Below are positions 46,744 to 56,379 of a stretch of DNA of 64,000 bases, piece by piece (positions within the stretch are counted from its first letter, which is position 1; each line of letters opens with the position of its first letter). Location: positions 1 to 64,000 of the forward strand of contig JAGKWO010000001.1 in NCBI GenBank assembly GCA_021151835.1. The letters run 5' to 3'. The notes under the pieces were generated by a model, which was given only the letters and a program-made list of their open reading frames with translations, had not been told where the DNA came from and ran no database searches. The translations under genes were made by a program, and so were the position numbers. Source of the DNA: Gammaproteobacteria bacterium (GTDB lineage Bacteria; Pseudomonadota; Gammaproteobacteria; Pseudomonadales; Cellvibrionaceae).

Positions 46744-49326
46744 TTGAAACACTCACACCTTATTATTAATACTGTCTCCCTGTTAGCGGCAATTGCTGCT
46801 TTTTATATGGTGGGCAGGGAAATACACACCTATAACATTACCTGGGCAACCGCCGGGGAAATTTTACAGGATTTCCACTGGAGCACCCTGTTGCTGGCAT
46901 TAGCCGCTACCGCTATCGGCTATTTGGTGCTCGCTACTTACGATCTGCTGGCAATCTACCACCTGGGTTATAAAATCCCCTGGCATAAAACCTTGATGGT
47001 GAGCTTCCTCGGTTTTGCGGTGAGCAATAATGCCGGCCACGCACTGGTGACCGGCGGCGCTATCCGTTTTCGTTATTATTCAGCACTTGGATTAAACGCC
47101 GCGTCTATCGGCAAGATTATTGTTTTTTCCAGTTCAACCTATTTACTCGGTGCCGTAACCTTACTCTGTGCCGCGTATTTTTTCTTACCGCAGGATGAAC
47201 TTAATCATCCCGAATTATTAGGGGGGCATCTTGCCTGGTTTATCTGGGGCATTCTGGCGTTATTGATAATTTACTGGTCGCTGATATTAAGTGGCCGCCA
47301 CCGCTTGCAATGGAAAAAAATCAATATCAGTTTGCCGCCGCCCCGCATCACCGCTTTGCAAACCGTTGCAGGAATCTGCGATTTATTGTTTGCCGGTGTA
47401 GTGCTCTATTGCTTGTTGTACCCTGCGACACAAATGCATTTTATGTGGTTTTTTACGGTTTATATCCTTGCCCAATTGATTGGCCTGTTCAGCCAGGTGC
47501 CCGGTGGTATAGGTATTTTTGAAAGTGCCTTTTTACTACTGGTAGGCGATGCCCATGATCACCAGATTATTTTGATCGCCCTGCTTACCTATCGTTTAAT
47601 GTATTTCCTGTTGCCGTTGTTAATCGCGTTGGCTATTTTTGCTATTACCCAGCACCAGTCGTTGCGCGAGCATTGGCAGAGAATCCCGGGAGTGATTCGT
47701 ATGCAGAACATAGTTGCGGCTACCAGTATTTTCCTGCATCGCCGTTTGCCGGTATTTTTATCCCTCCTTGCGTTACTTGCCGGTGGAATCCTGTTGTTAT
47801 CTGGCAGTACACCGGGAATGCCTGAACGCTTGGCAACCCTGACTGATATTATCAATTTGCCGCTAATTGAATTGTCCCATTTATTGGGTAGTGTTATCGG
47901 CGTCTTTTTATTGATTCTTGCGCGCGCTATTTTATTGCGTATCAATACCGCCTATCCACTCACCCTGTTTTTTCTGGCCGCCGGGGTGGTCTTTTCCATT
48001 ACCAAAGGGTTGGATTATGAGGAAGCGGTTTTCCTCAGCTTATTATTGATATTATTCATCCCCTGCAAATCCTATTTTTACCGCAAATCCACACTGGATA
48101 CCCATTTGCTTACCCCCAAATGGATCCTCTTGATTGTTGCCATCATCGGTTTAAGTACGTTGATCGGTTTTATTACTTATCAGGAAGTGGATTATGCCCA
48201 TGAACTCTGGTGGCAGTTCGAGCTGGATGCAAATGCATCTCGCTTTTTGCGCGCAACATTATTAATTAGTGTTATCGCATGCGGCGCACTACTCCATTAT
48301 TTTTTATCACGCGGGCAATACAAACCCCATCTACCAACTCACGAGGAATTGCGCGAGGCAGAAACCATTATCCAGGCACAAAAAAATACCGAACATTACA
48401 TCAGCCTGAGCGGCGACAAATATTTGTTCTGGGGTGAGGCACGCGATTGTTTTATTGCTTATATAACGACAACCAAATACTGGATCGCACTCAATGATCC
48501 ATGTGGCAACAGCGCAAGTTTCAAGGAGCTGGTAAAGGAATTCCGCTCCCATGCAGACTTGCATGGTGCGAAACCGGTTTTCTATCGTATTACCACCGAA
48601 CATTTACCATTGTACGTAGATTTGGGCTTAAACCTGATCAAGCTCGGCGAAGAAGCCCATGTTGATTTAAGCAATTTTGCGCTTAAAGGTAACGCCTGGG
48701 CTTCATTCCGTAGCACTATAAATAAAATTATCAAAGAGGGTTTTACCTTCAGGATTATTCGTGCTGCCGATATTGAACCACACCTGCCCGCATTAAAGCA
48801 GGTATCCGATCAATGGCTGGATCATAAAAAATCCCGTGAGAAAGGTTTTTCACTCGGGTTTTTTGATGAAAATTACCTGCGTTTTTTTGATGTTGCAGTG
48901 GTAAGCAAAGAGGATCAGATCGTTGCCTTCGCCAATTTATTGCACACTAATTTGCCCAATGAAATTTCCATTGACCTGATGCGTTACAGTGACCAGGCAC
49001 CTAAAGGAGCGATGGATTATTTGCTCTCCAACATTATGCTGTGGGCTAAAGAGGAACAGTATTATAAATTCAATCTGGGTATGGCACCCCTGGCCGGGCT
49101 TGATGACGATGAGCTTGCGCCCTTCTGGCACCGCCTGGGTTCATCAATATTCAGAATGGGTAATGAGTTCTACGATTTTAAAGGCCTGCATCATTACAAG
49201 GAAAAATTTCACCCGCAATGGAATCCGGTTTATTTAGCCCTGCCGCGCGGTGGCCATTTAGCACCCGTGATATTTACCATTACCAATGCCATATCCGGTG
49301 GCATTAGTGGAAGTTTTAGTAAATGA
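46744..49326 (+). CDS. mprF: Phosphatidylglycerol lysyltransferase/flippase (MprF family)
   Basis: An 860-residue MprF. About 13-14 membrane segments in residues 1-540 form the flippase (SQVPGGIGIFESAFLLL is the family motif), and a C-terminal DUF2156 synthase domain (about 555-850) transfers an aminoacyl group from tRNA to phosphatidylglycerol (SGDKYLFWGEARDCFIAY). It makes the membrane less anionic and resists cationic peptides. The start is TTG at 46744, with GGGCAG upstream; the first helix supports it. The stop overlaps the next gene by four bases. Confidence 0.92.
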   Translation: MKHSHLIINTVSLLAAIAAFYMVGREIHTYNITWATAGEILQDFHWSTLLLALAATAIGYLVLATYDLLAIYHLGYKIPWHKTLMVSFLGFAVSNNAGHALVTGGAIRFRYYSALGLNAASIGKIIVFSSSTYLLGAVTLLCAAYFFLPQDELNHPELLGGHLAWFIWGILALLIIYWSLILSGRHRLQWKKINISLPPPRITALQTVAGICDLLFAGVVLYCLLYPATQMHFMWFFTVYILAQLIGLFSQVPGGIGIFESAFLLLVGDAHDHQIILIALLTYRLMYFLLPLLIALAIFAITQHQSLREHWQRIPGVIRMQNIVAATSIFLHRRLPVFLSLLALLAGGILLLSGSTPGMPERLATLTDIINLPLIELSHLLGSVIGVFLLILARAILLRINTAYPLTLFFLAAGVVFSITKGLDYEEAVFLSLLLILFIPCKSYFYRKSTLDTHLLTPKWILLIVAIIGLSTLIGFITYQEVDYAHELWWQFELDANASRFLRATLLISVIACGALLHYFLSRGQYKPHLPTHEELREAETIIQAQKNTEHYISLSGDKYLFWGEARDCFIAYITTTKYWIALNDPCGNSASFKELVKEFRSHADLHGAKPVFYRITTEHLPLYVDLGLNLIKLGEEAHVDLSNFALKGNAWASFRSTINKIIKEGFTFRIIRAADIEPHLPALKQVSDQWLDHKKSREKGFSLGFFDENYLRFFDVAVVSKEDQIVAFANLLHTNLPNEISIDLMRYSDQAPKGAMDYLLSNIMLWAKEEQYYKFNLGMAPLAGLDDDELAPFWHRLGSSIFRMGNEFYDFKGLHHYKEKFHPQWNPVYLALPRGGHLAPVIFTITNAISGGISGSFSK

Positions 49327-50702
49327 TAAAAATCGTCCGCATCGCTGTATGGTTTTTATTGCTAGTGTCAGCCTGTTGCAATGCCCAATTCCCGTTCCAG
49401 CGTCAATCGGCCATTCCAGACCAACCGGAAAAATTTAGCTGGGGTGATTTCGGGAATACATTTATTTATGCAGGTGGCACTGAGGGTGTTCAATTAATAC
49501 TGACAGATACAGAACACCAGACAGTGGCAATGGGCTATGCAGCGCAACTCAGCCAGCAAGGCAATCTCAGCGCCGTATTAACCATTGAAAACTATTTGGC
49601 AGGAATAACACAACGCAATGCCAGTTGTTTTGATGCAGCAACACCATTATCGGTTTATGCGCAGGACATCCAGCAACATCACCAATTCCACCATTTTTCG
49701 CAACCCTTTATTACCGGTTTTGGAATGGCAGGCAGTTATTTATTTGCCATGCTAACGCAAATTCCGAAAGGTATTTTTCGCGGTGCTTATAGTATTAACT
49801 GGAACGATAACATCGCCTTGCCCGTTGCTCCCTGCAATAACAGCAGTCAGTTTTCATGGAACCCGACTCATCATCATGTACTGCTCAACACCGATTCGCT
49901 TCCGGCAACACCGTGGAAATTATTTAATACTCATCCATTGATCCAGCAATGGATTCCTGATTATCCATTATTAAAAAACTGGCAGGCAGACAAGCAAAAA
50001 TTCGAGACTTCATTGAACCAACCAGTAGATGACGATGATAAAAAAGCCATTGCCAATATTCCGCTTATTGAAATTCCCGCCATCGATAGCTCAACACGTA
50101 ATTCAGACAATAAGGACTTATTAGCGATTGTTATTTCCGGCGATGGTGGCTGGGCGAATATCGATAAAGACATTGCCAATCAATTAGCGCAAGAAGGTAT
50201 CGCTGTGATTGGCTGGAATACGCTGGATTATTTTTGGGAGGAAAAATCAAAAACAACCATCGGAAAAGATTTACAAGCAACGATTGATTACTACACCGCA
50301 GCCTGGGATAAACATCGTTTATTGTTAATAGGGTTTTCGATGGGCGCCGATGTCATGCCATTTATGGTGAACCAACTTGATAACGAAACCAAAGCCACAA
50401 TAACCAGTGTCAATTTGCTTAATCCGTCAACCAGCGTTGATTTTGTGTTTCATGTCAGTGGCTGGCTGGGAAGCTCCGGAGAAGCTGCGCATGTGCTTTA
50501 TCCGGAAGTAAAGGATTGGAACCAATGGACAACACGTTGTTTTTACAGTGAGACTGAGCAGAGCCTGTGTGAAGAAATACAGGAACACAGTGCACAAAAG
50601 CCGGACAAACAACAATTAATTTATTTACCCGGCGATCATCACTTTGATGGGGATTACCAAAAACTGGTGCAGTTTATCCTGGGAAAAAGTGAATCGAAGT
50701 AA
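49323..50702 (+). CDS. AcvB/VirJ family protein
   Basis: A 459-residue periplasmic protein; signal peptide about 1-21 (cysteine-rich end, LLVSACCNAQ). It has two VirJ-like parts; the second (about 240-455) is an alpha/beta-hydrolase with VISGDGGW and the nucleophile elbow GFSMGAD. Agrobacterium AcvB hydrolyses lysyl-phosphatidylglycerol. The ATGA overlap with mprF (49323-49326) shows tight coupling, as in acvB-lpiA operons, so it likely turns over the product of mprF. The convergent cobO gene starts its 3' end 65 bases later. Confidence 0.88.
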   Translation: MIKIVRIAVWFLLLVSACCNAQFPFQRQSAIPDQPEKFSWGDFGNTFIYAGGTEGVQLILTDTEHQTVAMGYAAQLSQQGNLSAVLTIENYLAGITQRNASCFDAATPLSVYAQDIQQHHQFHHFSQPFITGFGMAGSYLFAMLTQIPKGIFRGAYSINWNDNIALPVAPCNNSSQFSWNPTHHHVLLNTDSLPATPWKLFNTHPLIQQWIPDYPLLKNWQADKQKFETSLNQPVDDDDKKAIANIPLIEIPAIDSSTRNSDNKDLLAIVISGDGGWANIDKDIANQLAQEGIAVIGWNTLDYFWEEKSKTTIGKDLQATIDYYTAAWDKHRLLLIGFSMGADVMPFMVNQLDNETKATITSVNLLNPSTSVDFVFHVSGWLGSSGEAAHVLYPEVKDWNQWTTRCFYSETEQSLCEEIQEHSAQKPDKQQLIYLPGDHHFDGDYQKLVQFILGKSESK

Positions 50703-50707
50703 TTTTT

Positions 50708-50788
50708 TACCATCCAATATTTGCTGCTACCACGCAATGATTTTTGTTACCACGTAATATATTTCAGTTACCACTCAATACCTTTCTG
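50708..50788. repeat. Four degenerate 20-21 base repeats at the cobO 3' end
   Basis: TACCA-N2-CAAT-like units start at 50708, 50728, 50748 and 50769 (TACCATCCAATA, TACCACGCAATGA, TACCACGTAATA, TACCACTCAATA). The last unit is the end of cobO, including its stop (TTA at 50768-50770), so the others look like tandem copies of the gene's 3' end. No function is apparent; slipped-strand duplication would explain it. Confidence 0.55.
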
Positions 50789-51421
50789 TGCTTTTACGCC
50801 GGCATTAAAAGCATGTTTTACCGATTTCACTTCACTGAAAGTATCAGCCAGATCTTCCAGGTATTTTTTGGCGCCGCGACCGGTAATGATCACATTCTGG
50901 TTGCGCGGGCGATTTTGAATGGTTTCTATTACTTTATCTTTATCAAGGTATTTGTAATTGAGCATATAGGTAATTTCATCGAGCAATACCAAGTGAATTT
51001 CCGGATCGCGAAACACATGTTCGCACTCTGCCCATACCTGTTCTGCGGCCGCCCGGTCTTGATCGGCATTTTGGGTTTCCCAGGTAAACCCGGTGCCCAT
51101 TACAAAATATTCCAGCTGCGCATTGGCACCACGAAAAATACTTTCGGTTAAAAAATTCTTTTCACCACACTCCCAGGTGCCTTTGATAAATTGCACGATG
51201 GCCACTTTGTAGCCATGGCCAAGGCAACGCAATGCAGTACCAAAACCCGACGAACTTTTACCCTTTCCATCACCCGTTAACACAATCACCACACCGCGCT
51301 CTTCATCCGCACGTGCAATTGCAGCATCTACTATTTCCTTGCGTTGTTGCATGCGTTCTTTGTGGCGTTGGGCTTTGTCGTTATTAGGAGTGGCGTCGTT
51401 TGATGAAATATCGTCAGTCAT
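50768..51421 (-). CDS. cobO: Cob(I)yrinic acid a,c-diamide adenosyltransferase
   Basis: A 217-residue CobO/BtuR/CobA-type ATP:corrinoid adenosyltransferase. The P-loop is GDGKGKSSSGFGTA; conserved MGTGFTW and the LVLLDEITYMLNY block follow. It adds the upper adenosyl ligand during synthesis or salvage of cobalamin. A second ATG six bases upstream (51427) is also possible; GAGA precedes both. btuB lies immediately upstream on the same strand (79 bases), so the two probably form one cobalamin-controlled transcript. Confidence 0.95.
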   Translation of the reverse strand: MTDDISSNDATPNNDKAQRHKERMQQRKEIVDAAIARADEERGVVIVLTGDGKGKSSSGFGTALRCLGHGYKVAIVQFIKGTWECGEKNFLTESIFRGANAQLEYFVMGTGFTWETQNADQDRAAAEQVWAECEHVFRDPEIHLVLLDEITYMLNYKYLDKDKVIETIQNRPRNQNVIITGRGAKKYLEDLADTFSEVKSVKHAFNAGVKAQKGIEW

Positions 51422-51500
51422 GGTCATTCTCACTGGGGCACATAAACAAGAAATAAAAAGCGGGCAGCGCTTGCGCACTGCCCGCTCTAATTATCGCCAC

Positions 51501-53468
51501 TTAGAAACGATAAGTCACGCTAACTTGTCCATTACGTTCTGGCTGCGGGTATTGGCCCCACACAGAATGGTAACCAGCATAAAGTTCATTAGTGATATTG
51601 TTAAGGCGCGCACTCAACTCCAGTTGACGATAGCCATATACCGCGGCCAGATTAAAGACCGTTAACGGATCCAGCTCGGCCTGGACATTATTTTCGTCAT
51701 CACCTTTATAACGCGACCCCGTATAAACACTTTCCAATGAGAGGGTCAATGGCGATACTGGTGTAAACAATACAGTAAACGCTGCGCTATTTTCCGCAAC
51801 GAATGGCACTTTTTTACCATCGTAAATACCTTCGACGACTTCAGCATCGGTATAGGTGTAGTTAAAGCGTAATGCTAATTCATCGCTTAAACGTGTATCC
51901 GCATCCAATGTAAATCCCTGGCGTTCTGAATCTGGCAGATTGATATTGGCATAGTTAATTGAGTCATACACAATTTCATCATTCAAACTCATTTTGTACA
52001 ATGCATAAGAAACATGTGCATCGGCACCTTGCCATTCAACCCCCAACTCAGCAGAGTCGCCAGTTTGTGGTTTTAAAAATACAACATCAAACAGCACCGC
52101 ATTATTTTCGTCAGCATTACCGAAACGGAAACTTTCAGCAAAACGTCCGTAACCACGCCACGTATCAGTGAATTGATAACTCAAACCAAATTCACTTGCG
52201 GTTAAATCATCTTCCTGAACCTTTTTCTTCAAATAATTTTTATCTTCAACTTCTGACTGGCGCGCGCCAATAGTAGCGGTTAGCTTGGGTAATAATGGGT
52301 ACACCAACTGCGCATAATAACTCCGCTGTTCCTGATTGGAATTTACGGGTGACCACGTATTATTGCTCTCATAATCGCTATCAATATGGTCATAACCTAC
52401 GGTTGCTATGGCAGTACCATTAGCGGTGTTGTATTCGCCGATTAAACGTGGAGTCAGGCTTTTTACACGTACAGAATATTCGGTTGGTGCTGGTGTAGCG
52501 CCACCCCAATAATCATCGTAAAAATAAATTCCTTCTTCATTGCGATCTGAATATTCTGCCAATAATTGCCAATGTTCTGACACATTAACGCCGCCACCAA
52601 AACGCCAGGTATCAGTATCCTGGTTACTATAATCATTTGGAGAATTCGTGTGGTGGCGATCAATTACCGCTTGAGCATCAGAAATCGAACCGGGCAAACG
52701 CAGCTCATCTTTAACTTGTTGTCCATCAGCAAATACAAATCCGAATTCAGAATCATAACGCACATTGGCCAATACATTTTCGTAAGCGGTGTCGTTATTA
52801 TCACGGTAGTTATCTGCAGCGCGTTTCTGCGCAGAAATACTATAACTCAAACCATTTTCAAAACCCTGGCGCACACTAGCTGTGTAATCTTCAAGTCCGT
52901 CGCTGCCACGGGCAGCACTAATAGCACCATCAACTTCACCTGCAACTGCGCGCTTAGTGATAATGTTGATCACGCCACCCACCGCTTGATCACCATAAAG
53001 CACACCTGCACTGCCCTGCACAATTTCAATACGCTCGACATCTTTCAAAGAAACTGTATTTAACGCGGGTGCGGCTAACGATGGATTATTTAATTTGCGG
53101 CCATCAACCAATACTAAAACGTTGTTAGTACCGGACAAACCACGCATGGACGCTGTCACATTGCGCGCGCCGCTGCCATCGGAGTCAGTTAATTGAATCC
53201 CAGCCTGGGTGCGCAACACTTCGGATAACAATTTTGCACCGCTCACACGGATTTCTTCTGCGGAAATCACTTTAATTTGTGTGGCGACCGGTACTTGTGC
53301 CGTTTCACTACGGGTCGCACTGACATAAACAGTTTCAAGTTTTTTCCCGTCACTTTTTTGTGTCGCCGCAAAAGCAAGTGGAGAACCAATAATAGCTGCG
53401 CTTAATGCACTGATAACAAATGCGGTCGGCTTTATAGTTGGCCGAATAATAGTTGATGACCTAGACAT
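51501..53468 (-). CDS. btuB: TonB-dependent cobalamin receptor (BtuB-like)
   Basis: A 655-residue outer-membrane receptor. Signal peptide about 1-33 (ends PLAFA), TonB box ETVYVSATR, plug about 45-160 (GLSGTNNVLVLVDGRKLN, YGDQAVGGVINIIT) and a barrel ending SVTYRF. The cobalamin assignment rests on the cobalamin riboswitch in the leader and on cobO next door, as well as the BtuB-like length. GAGGAA precedes the ATG at 53468. Confidence 0.9.
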   Translation of the reverse strand: MSRSSTIIRPTIKPTAFVISALSAAIIGSPLAFAATQKSDGKKLETVYVSATRSETAQVPVATQIKVISAEEIRVSGAKLLSEVLRTQAGIQLTDSDGSGARNVTASMRGLSGTNNVLVLVDGRKLNNPSLAAPALNTVSLKDVERIEIVQGSAGVLYGDQAVGGVINIITKRAVAGEVDGAISAARGSDGLEDYTASVRQGFENGLSYSISAQKRAADNYRDNNDTAYENVLANVRYDSEFGFVFADGQQVKDELRLPGSISDAQAVIDRHHTNSPNDYSNQDTDTWRFGGGVNVSEHWQLLAEYSDRNEEGIYFYDDYWGGATPAPTEYSVRVKSLTPRLIGEYNTANGTAIATVGYDHIDSDYESNNTWSPVNSNQEQRSYYAQLVYPLLPKLTATIGARQSEVEDKNYLKKKVQEDDLTASEFGLSYQFTDTWRGYGRFAESFRFGNADENNAVLFDVVFLKPQTGDSAELGVEWQGADAHVSYALYKMSLNDEIVYDSINYANINLPDSERQGFTLDADTRLSDELALRFNYTYTDAEVVEGIYDGKKVPFVAENSAAFTVLFTPVSPLTLSLESVYTGSRYKGDDENNVQAELDPLTVFNLAAVYGYRQLELSARLNNITNELYAGYHSVWGQYPQPERNGQVSVTYRF

Positions 53469-53599
53469 GAGATTCCTCAATCCTGAATTAGGGATGAGGG
53501 AGGGAAAGCGGAAAAAAGATGTATGGGCTGAAGCCCAAAAAATACAGATTTCCACCGATGTAGCCCTCCGCGACATCGTGAACAATTAAGAGCATGGCT

Positions 53600-53770
53600 C
53601 TGGTATTGAGGCTGGTATCGGACTCATGGCGAAAAATAATCGCAGCATTTACCGTTGCGGGGGCAGCGTCGGGTTTGTATTACCGCTTTAACAAGCAATG
53701 GCCTGTAAAGGGTAAACGCACCGACTTCCCATTGACTCTGATCCGGGATGCATCCATCGGAATGGACTTG
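53600..53770 (-). ncRNA. Cobalamin riboswitch
   Basis: On the minus strand, in order: ATGGGAAGTCGGTGC (about 53734-53718), CGCTGCCCCCGCAACGGTAA (53668-53649) and the B12 box AGTCCGATACCAGCC (about 53625-53611). These are the conserved blocks of the cobalamin aptamer, with normal spacing. It lies about 140 bases upstream of btuB. The stem GATGT...ACATC at 53555-53577 may be part of the switch that hides the ribosome-binding site. High cobalamin should lower btuB-cobO expression. Confidence 0.93.
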
Positions 53771-53865
53771 CACATCTATCAGACACCTCGGGCGCGCAAG
53801 TTACGGTGACACTGGTAACAAGTCAAGAAAATCAACCACCGCAAAAAGGCTTCACTTTTTATTTC

Positions 53866-53878
53866 GTTATAGTATAAC
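53866..53878. promoter_or_regulatory. Zur box
   Basis: GTTATAGTATAAC is a perfect inverted repeat around one base and matches the core of gammaproteobacterial Zur boxes (GTTATANTATAAC). It lies 46 bases before the start of the histidine-rich TonB receptor. With zinc, Zur should bind here and repress. Confidence 0.85.
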
Positions 53879-53924
53879 ATTGCCTGCAAGTTTCAGCGTT
53901 ACCAGAATCTATCCAGAGGCAAGA

Positions 53925-56282
53925 ATGAAAAAATCCCTGTTGTGGGCCGCACTGGTATTGGCAAGCCAATCCAGCCTGGCGCAAATCCAGGGCCAGGTTC
54001 GCGATGAGCTTGGCCAACCGATATCCAATGCAACTATCGAAGTCGTGGGTACCAAACTCAGTACCCAAACTAACGAGCGCGGCGAATTCACCTTGCCGAC
54101 CCAACGCGATGGCCATGTGGAATTGCATGTTCGCGCGCCCGACTACACCCATAAAACCCTGCATGTGCACGATGGTGACGGCCCTGTTGAACTAGTTTTG
54201 GCGAGCAGCAGCATTGAGATCGTCAATGTGATCGGCCTGCCCTGGCATGCATCGACCATGGAATCCGCGCAGCCAATCAACGTACTTAGCGCCGATAAAC
54301 TACGTGATCGCCAGGCATCAACCCTGGGCGAAACCCTCAAACATGAAGTCGGTGTGCACTCCAGTTATTACGGCCCTGTTGCGAGTAGCCCGATTATTCG
54401 CGGTCTCGATGGCCCGCGTGTATTAATCACCCAGAATGGCCTGGATGCGGGTGATGCATCCCGTGTTGGGCCTGACCATGCGGTGGCTACTGAAGCCTCA
54501 ACCGCGCGGCAAATCGAAATCCTGCGCGGCCCCGCTACCCTTTTTTATGGCAGTGGCGCCATCGGTGGTGTGGTAAATATCGTCGATGACCGTGTTCCAC
54601 AAAGCACTGAAACCAATGGTGAATGGCGGTTGGAACACGACTCGGTTGCCGATGACAAACTCGTTTCCGCCAGCGGCAATTCCGGTATTGGCAACCTGGG
54701 TTTGCATCTCGATGGATTCTGGCGCGATGCCGGTAATTACAAGATTCCCGGCCCGGCAGAAATTGAATCCGCCGAAGAGCACACTGAAGAAGGTCATCAA
54801 CATGACAACAGCGGTCGCCTCGCCAATTCTTTTGCTGAAGCCAAAGGAATTAACCTGGGCGGCAGTTTTATTCTGGATGAAGGTTTTGTTGGGCTTTCTT
54901 ACGGGCACCTCGAACGCCAGTACGGAATTCCCGGCCACAGCCACGGCGATGAGGATGTCGATGTGTATGCCGATTTAAAACAGGATCGCCTGCAATTTAT
55001 CAGTGAATTAACACTCGACCATGATTTTTTCAGCGCAACCAAAACGCGTTTTGGTTTTACCGATTACGAACACAGTGAAGTTGAAAACGGTGTTATTGGA
55101 ACAACTTTCCAAAACGAAACCGCTGAAGCGCGTTGGGAATTATTCCACCACCCGATTGCAGAATGGCGCGGCGCACTCAGCTTGCATTACAAGCACAGCA
55201 ATTTTGAAGCCATCGGTGAGGAAGCCTTCACGCCCCCCAGCAAGACCGACACGCTTGCATTGGGATTAATGGAAGAACGTCACTTTGGCGATTGGCTGGT
55301 GCAATTAGGCGCGCGCGTTGAGCAGGTAACGATTTCGGCGAATGATATCCAACTGGATTTAAATGAACACGACCACGCTGATGAACATAACCACAGCGGC
55401 GAATTTATCCGTGTTTTCGATTTTGACCATGAGTCCACACCATTCAGCGCCTCCGCTGGCGTAGTGTGGGATTTCACCCGCGGTTACAACATCGGCCTTT
55501 CCCTCACTCACGCGGAGCGCACACCTTCTGCCGCTGAACTACTGGCGTTTGGCCCACACCTGGGTTCAGGGCTTTATGAAGTCGGGGCGATTTTACAACT
55601 GATCGAAGAAGAGGATCATTTCCATTTTGATTTGGCGCGCACAGACCTGGAATTGGAAACTTCCAATAACCTGGATTTATCGCTGCGTAAATTTGAAGGC
55701 GATTTTGGTTTTGTATTAAACGCGTTTTACAACCAGATTGATAACTATTATTACCTCGCTGAAACCAACGCGGTTTATGAAGTAGAACACGATCATGGTA
55801 AGGAGGAACATACCGATGGAGAACACGAACATGCAGCCGAATTACCGGTATTTATTTATCAAGCACGCGATGCCGAACTCTATGGCTTCGAAGGCGAATT
55901 TAATTGGCAAGTGAGCACGCCACTCAAATTAAGTTTCACTTCGGATTACACCCGCGCCCAATTAAAAGACGGCGGCGATTTGCCGCGCATTCCACCGTTG
56001 CGCATCGGGGCAAGTGCCGAATATGAAAGTGGAAAATGGCGCGCAGAGCTCAGTAGCCAACATTATTTCGAGCAGGATAAAACCGCGCCGCTTGAATCTT
56101 CCACCGGGGATTACACATTGGTCGACGCGCAGGTCAGTTACGCTATTAGCGATGGATTAAAAATCTATCTGAAAGGTAACAACCTTACCGATGAGTATGC
56201 TCGCGTACATGCGTCATTCCTTAAGGATAAAGCACCGCTACCTGCGCGTAGTTATGCACTGGGTATTAGCGGCAGTTTCTAA
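53925..56282 (+). CDS. ZnuD-like zinc TonB-dependent receptor
   Basis: A 785-residue receptor: signal peptide (MKKSLLWAALVLASQSSLAQ), an N-terminal carboxypeptidase-regulatory-like domain (about 20-100, GQVRDELGQPISNATIEV), plug (SSPIIRGLDGPRVLI) and barrel ending ISGSF. Histidine- and acid-rich loops (EEGHQHD, GHSHGDED, EHDHADEHNH, HTDGEHEHA) match ZnuD-type zinc receptors. The Zur box upstream and the histidine-rich lipoprotein after it support zinc. AGAGGC precedes the ATG at 53925; the frame extends 59 codons upstream. Confidence 0.9.
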   Translation: MKKSLLWAALVLASQSSLAQIQGQVRDELGQPISNATIEVVGTKLSTQTNERGEFTLPTQRDGHVELHVRAPDYTHKTLHVHDGDGPVELVLASSSIEIVNVIGLPWHASTMESAQPINVLSADKLRDRQASTLGETLKHEVGVHSSYYGPVASSPIIRGLDGPRVLITQNGLDAGDASRVGPDHAVATEASTARQIEILRGPATLFYGSGAIGGVVNIVDDRVPQSTETNGEWRLEHDSVADDKLVSASGNSGIGNLGLHLDGFWRDAGNYKIPGPAEIESAEEHTEEGHQHDNSGRLANSFAEAKGINLGGSFILDEGFVGLSYGHLERQYGIPGHSHGDEDVDVYADLKQDRLQFISELTLDHDFFSATKTRFGFTDYEHSEVENGVIGTTFQNETAEARWELFHHPIAEWRGALSLHYKHSNFEAIGEEAFTPPSKTDTLALGLMEERHFGDWLVQLGARVEQVTISANDIQLDLNEHDHADEHNHSGEFIRVFDFDHESTPFSASAGVVWDFTRGYNIGLSLTHAERTPSAAELLAFGPHLGSGLYEVGAILQLIEEEDHFHFDLARTDLELETSNNLDLSLRKFEGDFGFVLNAFYNQIDNYYYLAETNAVYEVEHDHGKEEHTDGEHEHAAELPVFIYQARDAELYGFEGEFNWQVSTPLKLSFTSDYTRAQLKDGGDLPRIPPLRIGASAEYESGKWRAELSSQHYFEQDKTAPLESSTGDYTLVDAQVSYAISDGLKIYLKGNNLTDEYARVHASFLKDKAPLPARSYALGISGSF

Positions 56283-56379
56283 TTAATTAACTGTAAACCA
56301 AACAATTACCGGCGTACTCATTTATTCGTTGAGTGACTTGTTACGCCTGAAAAATACTAATGATTCAAAGGTACTGACC

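Noticed and set aside
53594..53809. Plus-strand open frame of 71 codons
   Set aside because: It is the complement of the cobalamin riboswitch, and has no family match.
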